A DNA stretch of 64,000 nucleotides. Origin: Colius striatus. Taxonomy: Eukaryota > Chordata > Aves > Coliiformes > Coliidae. The notes under the pieces are model-generated. The model made no database searches. It worked only from the letters and a program-made list of their open reading frames with translations, and had not been told where the DNA came from. The translations under genes and the position numbers were made by a program. Numbering within the stretch: position 1 is the stretch's first letter; each line of letters begins with the position of its first letter. The stretch lies in NCBI RefSeq assembly GCF_028858725.1, contig NC_084759.1:134894171-134958170 (forward strand), read 5' to 3'. This document shows positions 49,867 to 60,900 of this stretch, one piece after another.

Positions 49867-51152
49867 TTCTCAGCATGTTGGCAAGCTTGGGCAATGAAAC
49901 AGGACAGAAGGCTTTCGCTTTTCCATCAGCTCCCCTTTGTTCCCCTCTCGTGGGTGCTACTTGCCCTGCTTGGATTCTCAAGGTGGAAGAGAAAGTGTAA
50001 ATGTCTGTTTTTGATTGCTTTCATCACAATTGTTCCCTAAACTATCCCGCCACATCCCCAGGGACCAGTATAGTCAGTATAAATGGAGATATCTGCAGCG
50101 CTTGGTAGACTTGGGCACATTACTGATCTGGGCTGTCAGTTGCACCAACGCTGGCAGCTGGAAGAAAATGTCTCAAAAAAGACATGAGGGTGGCTTCCAC
50201 ACCCCTCTGCATGCATGTGGCTCTAGCTCCACCAGTGATGCTTCCAGCCAGCCCAATGGAGGACATGTCAGGCAAAGGCTTCCTCTTGTCACAGTTTTGG
50301 TGAAAGAGAAATCCCACAATTAAGTAAATCTTAAGTAAGAAATCTCTCTTCAGTTGGCTCTGGGCCACTTAAAAACAGAGTTCTATTTACATAGCCACAG
50401 AGAGTGAAATGGGATTAAAAACCTGCCTTGCTCAAAATATCTAACTTCCAGGACAATCACAGCTCTTTAACAGACCTGCCTTAGTCAGTGTCACACTCTG
50501 TATCTCCTGTAAGTAGAGGTCAGCCAAGTGCTTGTCATTCATAATATATCTGAGTGAAGGAGAGGTGTGTATTCAAATCACCCTCTGCAGATCATTCTCC
50601 CTGTTCAGGCTGGGCTCTCACTTGCATTCAGCGACTGGCTCTCAGATACCCATGCCAGGCAAGAAGATCTGGGTGCACCTGGATAAAGCAGAGAGTCATT
50701 TGTGAGCTGTCTCAGCTCCATACTCTCGCTGCACTTACTGGCTATGCTGTAGTGTGAAGATGGCTTTGTGGAGTGGGAAAGCACTATGGCAAATAAGCTG
50801 GAAGTTCAGTTGAGTCTTTTGACTGTTTGCTTGGACAAAGGCATGGAAATCAGGTACCAAAATAAAAAGAAAATTGTACCTCCATCCTTGTAGATGCAAT
50901 CATTGTTTATAATGTTTGACCACAGAGCTGATTTAGCAGTGGATAAATGCTACTGATTAGTGGTTACAGGAGGTAGCAGTGGAGCAGAAAGCAAAAATCC
51001 TGGAGTAGGGGCAGAATTGCAGAGAGCTGAGATGTGGTAGCATAAAAGTGCATCTTCTTGGAGCCCTTGCTATAGGTGCTACAGTGAACAGCCATGTCAA
51101 AATGAACTCAGGAAGATGACATCAGATGAGGCTACAGTGCTGCCTGCTGTGA
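49867..51152. other. Intergenic DNA, no gene recognised
   Basis: This is about 1.3 kb between two CR1 fragments. No exon, RNA gene or repeat was recognised. Confidence 0.6.
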
Positions 51153-51365
51153 CACAGAATCATAAAATCATAGAATGGAATGGTAGGACCTTTAGAGACC
51201 TTTAGGGACCTTTAGAGATAGTCCAACCCCCCTGCAGAAGCAGGTCCACCTAGATCAGGTTGCATAGGAACATGTCCAGGTGGGTCTTGAAGACCTCCAA
51301 GGAAAGAGACTCCACAACCCCTCCAGGCAGCCTGTTCCAGTGCAACATAGCACAGAAAAACTTGT
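51153..51365 (-). mobile_element. CR1 LINE 3' fragment with internal triplication
   Basis: The + strand shows CACAGAATCATAAAATCATA, the CR1 tail, and then the usual TAGTCCAACCCCCCTGCAGA and GAACATGTCCAGGTGGGTCT blocks. The normally single GACCTTTAGAG segment is present about three times in tandem (51187-51220). It is 5'-truncated near 51365. Confidence 0.93.
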
Positions 51366-52490
51366 CCATGCCTCAGAGTTTATGTTACAGGCCGACAACG
51401 GGAGTGATCTTTGAGTTCAGTGGTGACCCTGGCCAGGAGTGGTGGGTCTCGACTGCCTGCCATGCCACCCCGGTGCCTTAAGGAGGCTTCAAGCTTCATG
51501 CTTGAGACTGAGTTGCTGTTGTTCCTCTGCACCTCCCTCAAATCCCCCCTAAGCCAACACCCTTTGCTAAGACCAAAAAACTTTTTCCAGACTCAAGCAT
51601 GTGTATGTGTGTGGGTGGGTGGGGTGCAGGGGACTATGAAAATTTCAAGGGGAGGTATGACATCCTGGCTTTCTAAATATAGAGGACTTGAACTGCGGCT
51701 CCTCTCACACGCTAGCAGCGTGCTTTCTGTTTCGAAAGGCCCCTAGAGCAAATATTGCACTGGCTGGTGGCATGAAAAAAAAAAAAGTCAAAAGAAAGAA
51801 AAAAAGTGCAACAAGTTGATTCTGATTTGCAGTGCTCTTGCTCAGAGCTGTTTTCTAGGCAAAGCTCCAAGTGGTGCCCATGCAGAGGCAGCCGGGCTGG
51901 CGAGGTACAGATGGCTGTCACATGAAGGCGGTGGCAGTAGGAGCAGGCTGGCAGCAGCCCCAGGACCCTGCAGTGCTTCCCCTCTGCCCACTGGCCCCGG
52001 TCCTTCCAGCGGCAGCTGGGGAGGGAGAGGGGCACAAAGTGCAGCCCCACATCGGGAGAGGGTGCCACCTCAGTGCCCTGGCACTAGCAGGGCTGAGAAT
52101 GTGACATTTTGCCTCTGTGTGAGGTGCCGTGTCTCAGTTCCCTTTTTGTTGCTGTTATTACCACTTTGATATTTGCATAGCCCAACATCAAAATGCCTCA
52201 GAGCCAGAGGAAAGTGGTAGCTGCTGCTTCTCCTTTTAAAAACCAAGCAGTTTTCTACACAGCACCATGACTGCCTGTGTGTGCTCGGGTTGGAAGAGCA
52301 GGCATATCATCAGGAGGTTACAGCCTTTGGAAAAGTTTTGCAGAACTGAGTTTAATCGAGACTGAAGATCTTTAAGCCAAGCTATAAAATCCAGTGAAGA
52401 GTTATATCCCAGTAATAGACCCTATTAGAGGGTCTCGCACAGTCTATAGAAAGGATCTCCTCTCTATTAAATTCTCTAGGGCTTAAGTTC
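51366..52490. other. Intergenic DNA including a GC-rich patch
   Basis: No gene is recognised. There is a GT/GGGT run near 51600-51628, an A11-rich run at 51775-51786 and a GC-rich patch at about 51860-52090 that lacks clear promoter features. Confidence 0.55.
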
Positions 52491-52598
52491 CCATTTACAC
52501 AAAGGGCCCTTTTAGCCGTGTAAAATGGCCATAAAGTAGGTGTAAAAATGATTGATGTCATCTTTACAACCCCTTTACACTGGGAAAACAGTGTAAAG
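52491..52598. repeat. Palindrome-rich block with alternating TTTACAC/GTGTAAA motifs
   Basis: Five copies of TTTACAC in alternating orientation occur in 104 bases (52494, 52518, 52540, 52574 and 52591). AAAGGGCCCTTT (52501-52512) is a perfect 12-bp palindrome nested inside near-perfect CCATTTACAC/GTGTAAAATGG arms. CTTTACACTG (52573-52582) pairs exactly with CAGTGTAAAG (52589-52598) around GGAAAA. The layout is like an old MITE or other foldback repeat; the family is not named. Confidence 0.65.
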
Positions 52599-53255
52599 TG
52601 GCCAGGGTGCAAATGAAAATCACACTTTGGTTTGTGAGAACAAATTACATAGAGTCCTTTGCAAATTCCGTATGCCCGTAGTGGTTTAATCCTACCCCTT
52701 TCTGCAGAATTCACTCAGAGAATAAATTCCCAGGACTTTAAAAAAAACAATGGTTCTTTCTTCAACACCTCTGTCTTTTCTGAGCCTCTTAGTCCCAGTC
52801 TTTTTCCTGGTGCAGTCCGTGTGGACTCTGATACCTGGAAAAGGCTGAGAGCTGTCTGAATATGCTGTAGTAGGTGAAAATCCTTTAATTAGTACTTTCA
52901 AAAAAATCCTTGATCTGAACAAAATACATATTGTAAAACCATACCAAGGGGAAAAACGGTTACAAAGACTATCATGCCCATTTCCTCATCTCTCCTGTTT
53001 TGATTTCATGCTCTTGAGAGAAATATATATATATAAAAAGAGGAAATCCAGAAGTTAGTCTTTGCTAGATCAAAATACCCCATATTTATTCATCAAGCAT
53101 TAAAACACCATCAGAATACATAATGAAGGTTGCTTTCTGCCAGAGAAAAAAGTTAAACTGAAATGCACTGATTAGTGAACTGAACTCGGCAGTGGCTTGA
53201 AGTGGAGGGTTGTGCTGTTATGGAGGTGCATGGCTTACTAAGCTGAGCAGTCTCT
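52599..53255. other. Intergenic DNA, no gene recognised
   Basis: AT-rich sequence with a short (AT)n run near 53023-53034. TTTATT at 53085-53090 would be an AATAAA on the minus strand, a possible but remote SSPN poly(A) signal. Confidence 0.5.
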
Positions 53256-53395
53256 CTTCTCTTCTCTTCTCTTCTCTTCTCTTCTCTTCTCTTCTCTTCT
53301 CTTCTCTTCTCTTCTCTTCTCTTCTCTTCTCTTCTCTTCTCTTCTCTTCTCTTCTCTTCTCTTCTCTTCTCTTCTCTTCTCTTCTCTTCTCTTCT
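53256..53395. repeat. (CTTCT)28 uninterrupted microsatellite
   Basis: Twenty-eight exact CTTCT units (140 bp) occur with no interruption, flanked by TCTCT on the left and CTTCC on the right. The minus strand is pure purine (AGAAG)n. Because the unit has no stop in any frame, artificial open frames encoding repeated REEKR or SSLLF appear on both strands. They are not genes. Confidence 0.98.
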
Positions 53396-54165
53396 CTTCC
53401 CTGTTGCCACACATTTGTGGTGACTCTGTGCCACCATGTCTTTTGTGCTCTAGAGGAGTCCCAGTAAGGTTAAGCCCAGGGCTGAGCAAGGCAGAGGTGA
53501 ATCCAGCCCATCTAATGAGTTAGCCTCTGGGAGCCCAGTGCCTGAGAGGTAATGTGAGACAGAGAGTGGAAACATGTGGGTGAGATGGAGGTCAAAAGAT
53601 TAAGAATACAAAAGCCCAGCTCCAGGGGAAATGCCACTTGGCTAGGGGGCCAGACATCTCCCACAACAGCTTCCTGCTTCCAGTCTGCACACAGCACAGC
53701 CTAAACTGGAATACTGCAGACCAAGTTATCTTCTGAACAACAAGGACACTTGGGAAAGGACAGAATGGGAAACATTCCCTGTTCTGCCAGCAGAGACTTG
53801 CTCTTGTTTCATCAGCCACTGGGACAGTGGCTTATAGTAAGAGTGGGAGGAAGCCCCAGATCTCAGCTGTTGTTCACACTGCCCTGGATCCTTTCCTGCT
53901 TCTTGTTATCTTCTTTGTGGGGAGTCCACATTTTCAGCCAGAGGGAGGAGCGAGCACAGCAAGGGTCGTGTAGGTGGGAAGAATGTGTCCTCTGCCCTAC
54001 ACTTCCACAGAATGCATAGCTGGAGTTGTGGAGGGATGGGAGACAAAGCAACATCTGAGTACAAGCAGCCAGTGAGAGGCACCCCTACATATACATCTGA
54101 CACAGGAGGCTGCCCTTGGCATAGGTCCTTGCTCTGCTGGACGAGGGGAGACAGGCTGGAAACTG
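53396..54165. other. Intergenic DNA, no gene recognised
   Basis: About 770 bp between the microsatellite and a CR1 fragment. No gene or repeat was recognised. Confidence 0.55.
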
Positions 54166-54315
54166 GTTTTTCAGAACCTGTCTGGACACATTCCTGTGTG
54201 ACCTGGTCAAGATGAACCTGCTTTAGCTGGGGAGTTGGACTGGGTGATCTCTAGAGGTCCCTTCCAATCCCTACCATTCTGTGATTCTGTGATTCTGTGA
54301 TTCTGTGATTCTGTG
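54166..54315 (+). mobile_element. CR1 LINE 3' fragment with expanded octamer tail
   Basis: This is a sense-strand CR1 3' end: TCTGGACACATTCCTGTGTG, GGTGATCTCTAGAGGTCCCT and CCAATCCCTACC, then exactly five perfect ATTCTGTG units at 54276-54315. Most copies carry two or so. It is 5'-truncated to about 150 bp. Confidence 0.95.
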
Positions 54316-55730
54316 GGTGATGGGCTGGGTTCCTGTCACCGCACAGACGACCCTGCCAGTGCTGCCAATCAGGCCTTACGTTGCCAGCTCACTTGCACAT
54401 TCCACTGCTGTCTCAGCTTGCTCCCAGCACGCCTGGGAGCCAGATTTAGGACTTTGGATGGGTGGTGACACGTCGGCAAGAAAACAGGCACCCTTGCAAA
54501 TGTGCCCTGCAGCCACCTTTACTAGTGACTGATATTTTTAGGTGCGTAAAAAAGGGCCATTTGGAAGCTGGTCTCAAAAACCTTCATTCTCTCAAGCTCC
54601 TCACTTTGCAGCTTGGCAGAGAGCACCTTGGTGATGCTATATCTACTCTAGAAGCACTTTCCATGACAAAAACTTGAGTACATACACTGAGCATTGCTCT
54701 AAGTGGACCACAGGAAACAACAACACTCTGATCTTCTGGCCCTGAAGGTATGCTGGTCTAGCCCTGGGATGATATGTAATCACCATATGGAAGGCAATTT
54801 TTGGGTAGGATTAGAGCTAGTTAGACAACTAGCTTTTTGCCATACTGGGTTTTTGATGTCCTGGTGGGTATTTTTGCTTCAGAAAGATTTTGCTTTTTTG
54901 AAGCCTTACAGAAATTTTATTTGCTTCCTGCTTGCTAATAATTATGGCACCGTTTTTCTGACGTGATTACTCCACCCCACCTCAGAGACACCCTTGCTCT
55001 GTGTGGGACTGGGAAATCCCTAGTCATGGCAGGGTGTGAGCACCGGCTGCCTTGCCCTTGCACAAACAGATATCAGCAAGCAGTGCAAAATGCTGCCGAT
55101 TTAGAATTGCTCCGACATGTAGAAGTCTGTGCTGTGCATGTGGTAATGACAGGTCAAGGGACAAGCTGGGATGCTTGTGCTGATATAAGGCTAATAAGAC
55201 ATGAAGCACTTCTAGAGTCACAGTTTCAGGGTGAAAAAGCTCTGTTTGGATGTGGTTTGTTATTCTGTGCTGCTTATTAAGAAATCCTTATTCTCTTGCC
55301 CTCGTTATTATAAACCATGTCTTCAGGAGACTAGCAGTCTCTTCTTGCTTCCCTCCCTCCACCCCATTTTAAAAACATTCATTGTTGCAGTGATATATCT
55401 TTCAGGGTTGTTGGCCTAACTCCACTGTTGGTATGTAAGGTTGATTGTCTTTAGAGGAGTTACACCAAAAATGCATTTGGCCTTTTGTGCTCAGAGTATA
55501 ATTGGTGGAACTGGCTAGATGCTGGGTTTGGGAGCCTATAATTACAGCAACGTCAACATAGTTTTCAATGTGATTAGTGATTTGAGGTCCTCTACTTTGG
55601 GAGCGCAACTTGAGGTTTCTTCAGTTGATCTTTTCTCACAAAGTGCTGGGTCCTCATAATTCAGAAGTCTGTGTGTGGTCTCAAGCAGGACCCACCGATC
55701 CACTGTTGGTCAAAGCATTCAATATTGTTG
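54316..55730. other. Intergenic DNA upstream of the probable SSPN 3' end
   Basis: No gene is recognised. TTTATT at 54916-54921 would be another AATAAA on the minus strand, so a longer SSPN 3'UTR cannot be excluded. Confidence 0.45.
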
Positions 55731-56408
55731 TTTATTAGTAATTAGATTAGGAAACCTATATCATTAATGACTCTAAAAAATCTTCTGTGTATTTTATATG
55801 GCAGTTGTCATATTTGCTGAATGAACAGTCACTTTGTTGTTCATCTCAACATGTCTTTGAAGAGGTCTTGACCACTCTATATTACATTTCTGTACGGTAA
55901 ATCCCCATCAGGTTAGCATGGATTATACTAAGAGCATCCAAGACACAACATATTCTCTAAGCATGATCAGCATAATTATAATTAAGCAGTTTGGACCAGA
56001 TCTTTACCTGGTAGAAATTAGTATAGCTTCTCTGAAGGCAAGAACAGGTATCTACCGATGAGGGAAACGGACCCAATTTCTTAATGGCTTTAGCCCTGTA
56101 GATGAGTTACCAATGATTTTTTTAAGCTCTCATTTTCTCTATGGCTATTTAAGATCCTCTTTGGTGAGAATTTCCACAGCTGCATCTTTAGCACTTTGTG
56201 ATTTCTACATAATCTCACAAGAGACCTTTTGCAAGAGCAGCCATTATGATAAATGCTCCATAAATGATTGAAAAATATATTCATTAAAACCGTGTGAATG
56301 TTTTTCCTTGTCAAAAACCATATAAACACTCATCCCTCCATGGTGTCTGTGGTGATAGCATGCTGACATTTTCATTCCCTGGCTACAACCCTCCTACCAG
56401 CCCAGTCC
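55731..56408 (-). other. SSPN: Probable SSPN 3'UTR with poly(A) signal at 55731-55736
   Basis: This follows the SSPN stop on the minus strand. The nearest AATAAA on that strand is the complement of TTTATT at 55731-55736, and a GT-rich stretch lies just beyond it (complement of 55685-55708), as expected of a cleavage site. This gives a 3'UTR of about 680 nt. Further hexamers at 54916 and 53085 could serve longer forms. Confidence 0.4.
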
Positions 56409-56768
56409 CTATACTTTCTGTTGCTGGCCTTCAGTTAAAGGGTAGAACCGCACACCCACGTAGAAGACCTGGTATCTGTGTTTCCACATCACAAAGCATG
56501 CCAACAGGCACACCAGGGCTGTGACCAGGTTGAGGGCCATCTGCAGGAGTAAGTACAGGTTGAGCATGCTGGTGAGGCTGCCACAGTCAGCTGCATCCTG
56601 GTAGAGGAAGGTCCTGCCAAGGGGGTCCACACTGTCCAGTTTGCACTGGCAGGACTCGAGGATGGTGTCACAGGTAAACTTTGTCATCTGCAAATAATGG
56701 TGTGCAGCAAAAGCCACTGCCAAAACACAGGCAATCAGACCCAGGGCACTCAGGAGAAAATACATCAG
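56409..56768 (-). CDS. SSPN: SSPN (sarcospan) terminal coding exon
   Basis: This exon encodes 119 residues plus stop of sarcospan, the tetraspanin-like membrane protein of the sarcoglycan subcomplex in the dystrophin-glycoprotein complex of muscle. The acceptor on the minus strand is TTTCTTTCAG|CTG, phase 0. Visible parts are TM3 (MYFLLSALGLIACVLAVAFA), then AHHY. The large extracellular loop carries cysteines (FTCD, ESCQCKL, DCGSL). TM4 is LVTALVCLLACFVMW, followed by the near-invariant cytosolic KHRYQVFYVGVR and a tail ending GQQQKV. The mammalian tail as I recall it is PQQKI, so the end is conserved. The loop is the part with most change. It joins in phase to the exon at 62089-62175. Confidence 0.97.
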   Translation of the reverse strand: MMYFLLSALGLIACVLAVAFAAHHYLQMTKFTCDTILESCQCKLDSVDPLGRTFLYQDAADCGSLTSMLNLYLLLQMALNLVTALVCLLACFVMWKHRYQVFYVGVRFYPLTEGQQQKV

Positions 56769-56783
56769 CTGAAAGAAAGCAAT

Positions 56784-56814
56784 TAAAAAATAAAATAAAT
56801 AAATAAATAAAAAG
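56784..56814. repeat. (AAAT)n-like tract next to SSPN acceptor
   Basis: TAAA units are in tandem within an A-rich run. On the SSPN sense strand this is ATTT-rich sequence 15 to 45 bases upstream of the exon 3 acceptor, where it may contribute to the polypyrimidine/U-rich region. Confidence 0.7.
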
Positions 56815-57927
56815 AAAGCAAGATCACTCTTTTTCCAGCTACACAGAGAATGAGGAACACAGAACAAATGCATGCACATGTACTTCACAGGGAAAACATG
56901 CATTCCATGTACTATCTGGACATTGTGTACTTCAAAAATTGCAAGACAGCTATAACTCTCCGATGATGCAAAGTTCAGCAGGTCATCTCAAGTAATTCTG
57001 TCTTCTTATTTTATATGAGTATTACCTTGCAATTTTGAGACCTGATGAGAGCACCAAGAAATCTGTGTCCCCTCACAGACAGAAGGTTTATGGAGAGGAA
57101 GGGAACATCTTTCCTTACTGCAGGTACAACCTGCATTGGCTAAACTTAGAGCCATCAGCTGAGACAAATTAGTGCAGTTGCCTTGAAGCAGAGCTGAGCA
57201 GACTGAGGCTTGGGCTGACATCGTATCCCAGGCTGTGCTGAGAAGTAGGTGTTTTTGAAACTTTGCTCATATGTTTTTCCCAGCTCTTGGTTTACATGCC
57301 CAAACAAATCTAATTCATACTTGCAAATCTCCCATTTATACTTGCTGATCTCCTGCTTGTGACCCTGTGAATGTGGCCAGTCTGTTTGCTTCCCAAGTCC
57401 TACTGTGGAGTGGGAATGCAAATCTCTATGAGACAGTGCATGCTGTGCTAATCTCCTTCCAAAACTTGTCCCATAAGCATGGAGAAGTCTTTCAAAGGCA
57501 TGAAAGAGCACCAAGCATCTTTCTTTTCCCAGTGCTATGGCACAAGAAGGAAAATGATCTGCTTGTCACCCTGCTACTCCTTACAGCAGTGGCAACTCAA
57601 AAATAGGGTAGCTTTTAGCAAGAGCAGCTAAGCAGAGTCCACCCCCACAAACACATGGAAACTGGCAGCAGCTCTGAGGCTTTGTTACTCTGGGTTGCAC
57701 CTTAGACCCTTGGATTCCAGAGCATATGGATGTCCCTTACTTTAGATAGCTGGAACTGGCAGTTGCTGTGCTGCATACAAACTGTGTGTGAATGTATATT
57801 AAAATTGTATTCTGTGTTTAGCCAAAATAGCGTTTTTGGTTCTGTTCAGCACTGTAAAAACATATACCTTTCTTATCATGTTATCTGTCAGACATGTGAC
57901 ATGGTTGGGAATCTGTTAAACAGCAGC

Positions 57928-57955
57928 TTCTCTCTCTCTTTCTCACTCTCTCTCT
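57928..57955. repeat. (CT)n microsatellite, interrupted
   Basis: TTCTCTCTCTCTTTCTCACTCTCTCTCT-type sequence with two interruptions, inside the SSPN intron. Confidence 0.8.
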
Positions 57956-60900
57956 TAACCTCAATAGTGCAAGCAAACTATTAATGTAAAAGTGTTTTTT
58001 ATGACCTTCAAATTCTGAGTATTTATGTCTTGATAAAATTCACACTCCTGGTGTATTTGTCTTATATCTACAGCATCAGTTGCCAGCTTGAAAAAAAAAA
58101 GATATGTGGACTTATCACAGATCTTAGAGCACTATATACATTTTCTCACCCCTACCACCAAATTCTTACAGCTACGTCTTCATTTCCAAGACTGGCTACT
58201 ATTAAATTTAATGACTTTCCCTGCAGCCTTAAACCAAGGGCAGCTTCAAAATGAGGATAGCTCTTATTAAATGCAATTACTTTACCTCCACAGATTTCAA
58301 GGTAAAGGTCCATGGGAAAGGTGAAGTTGGAAAAGGGAGATATCTCCTCATGTAAAGTGCACAGAAAACAGAGTGCTGCTGACTGATGGACCAAACAAAG
58401 GTATGGTCATTTGTAAGCCAGTGGCATTACTTTAAAAGGTGGTGCAAATCAGTTGGATGGGGAAAACAGAAAATGGGCAAACATGGGTGATTATTCATCT
58501 TCTCTGAGGGTTGAAAGTTGTGGCGTGATGTGGGAGTGCTAGTGGACTGTCTGGAATTCCCTGGATTCAGACCAGCAGAAGACAGAATCAGGCCTCCCTG
58601 ATAAATGAGATGTTAAGCCAAGACTACACGATGTGCCTGATTTTCTCTTGGCAGGTATTTTATTTAGCTGCCAACTTCTATCCAAAGTCAGAACAAGAGA
58701 GCATGAAATGTACAGCCTAAGCTACACTCCAGGTACAGTAAGCAATAATTTGCCTGTTGTGTACCTAAAGGGCAGGAAATCTCAGAACCTGTATCATCCC
58801 TTACAGCAATCCTCAGTGGTGAAGAGAGATGTGTGGGGACATAGGGCCATTTCCAAAGAGCTTATTATGCTTACAAGATGTTTGCAGAGGAATCTCTCTG
58901 TGAGCTGCTGAAAATTAACACATTTCCAAATATCAAAGGTGAGGCAAATGCAAATACTGCCTGCGAGGGAGCACAAGACAGTCAGTGCTGAAATCCCATC
59001 AGCAGATTAATCACATGCCAGACGTGGAGGCAACTTCAACATTGCAAATACAGCTGCATCATGAACTCTGCCCAGGAAGCAGAGCTTGCCAGTGGAAAAC
59101 TGTTTTTTAACAGCCTACGAGAGGTAGGCACTACAATTGCCATTTAAATAGAAGGAGAAAAGGGAAGCAGGGAGAGACAGCACACGACGAGGTCAGAGCG
59201 TGGCGGCTCATCCTCCTTCGAGCTCCTCGTCTGAGGAAGAATTATTTTAGCAATATTTACAGGTAATGGTTTTGCTCCACACCAGAAAGAAAATAAACAA
59301 CCTAAGATGGATTGAATTCCTCATGGAAAAGGCTTCCCATCATTATCAGAGGCAAAACCTAAAGGATTTGCAGACATGGATCCAGGGGAGCCTTTCTGAG
59401 AGCCGTGGTGACTGAGGCGTGAGCTGGCACAGGGAACAGGAACCGCAGTGTTTGTCATGGTGTGGGCTGCTGGGGCTGGGTGGGCAGGAGCAGAAGGTGT
59501 CACGCTGTGGTGGGAGATGCCATGTTGAGGACCACAGTGAGTGATCTGTCAAATTAGCATGCAGTCCAGGAGGTCCACTGGAGATCTCAAGATTGTTCTG
59601 TGTGGTGGTTATTCTTTTTTGACAAGGGAAGAGGATTTCCCCTTTTAAATACACACATAACAGCTGGGAATGCTGCTTTTCTGTGCTGGAAAGCACACTT
59701 CCTGCAGACACAGAGATGAGGCATGGGTAGAAATTCAGCCTAGGGCTTGCCATTGAGCCCTCAAAGGGCAAAGCCAACTTTCTCTTTGTGGATACCCACA
59801 GTAGTCTCAGTAACGGACTTCTGCTGAAAACAGTTCTAACATCTCCTTACTTAACAGGATCTGAGGCTTACGCACGTGTGAGGTGAAAGAAGCAGCTGTT
59901 GAGAGAGAGGAAGGCAGAGAGAATTGCACTACTCTCCTCCCACTTCCCACCCTGAGGGAGTCACTCTCAGTGGCCATAGGGCCACCTTGGGGGTTGACTA
60001 AAACCTCCCAGATCTCTGTCTGTGTGGTCCTCCTCCCAAAATGATCCTTGGGTTATGAAAGGGATCCCGGGGTTCTTACTGCACTCCAGAGAAGCATGGC
60101 CAAGATTTTCTTGTAAGATTGTGCAGCCTTGGTGGGCACCAGCTGCCAGCATGAGGGTAGTGCCTTGGCTGAGGAGCAAGTCCCCAGGAGGACAGCCAGG
60201 CCAGATAGGGCTGAACCTAACCATGGCACTGGATGAAGCATCAGCCCCCCTCAAGAAGGAGAGAACAACCCAGTTTGCTGAACTTCGTCTCGTGATTTTA
60301 ATTTTGCATCCTCAGCCTTTTATAGCTAATGTTCTTATTTTGTTCAGAGACAGCCTTTAAGTGACATTTGAAGATCTGAGAAGTGATACTGGAGATTCAG
60401 ATGAGTCCTGTGTGATCAAAGCCCTGCAGCAGGCTCTTAGCTCCTACTTTGTTTAAAATAGGTACATGCCTTGCAGCCTGAAGCTGCACTGTGGGATAAT
60501 TTGGGATGTCGGACAGGTGAACAGCCTGAGAATGACAGAATTTTGGGGCCTGCTGAAATAAGAAATGCTGGAAAGGTGGATTTTGGGAAGGAGGGTTCTT
60601 TGAGTAGGCAATAGTCCATGGGCTATTGGTGGAACTAGAAGTCTTTCAAGGAAGACTTTAGCTCAAATTCTGCCAAGTGGTGAGGAAGAACCCATTTTAT
60701 ATCGCCTGGGGAGCACTTTTAAAACATTGCTTTTGTGTAGGAGCAATGGGTCACATTCCTCACTGCCAGGATGGGTGGTGTTGCTAGGGGGGTGGCAGAG
60801 ACATCTGAGCTGCCCAGCCCAACATGCCGTTCCCACCACGAGGGATGACTCCCTTCCTGCTTGAATGCCAAGTTCAATTTAATTCTGCACAGCAAGCCAT

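Noticed and set aside
53153..53489. Several overlapping open frames encoding long REEKR or SSLLF repeats on both strands
   Set aside because: They are created by the (CTTCT)28 array, whose unit has no stop in any frame. No splice, start context or conserved flank supports a gene.
54276..54315. CRISPR-like regular direct repeats
   Set aside because: The octamers are contiguous with no spacers and sit exactly at a CR1 3' end in a vertebrate genome.
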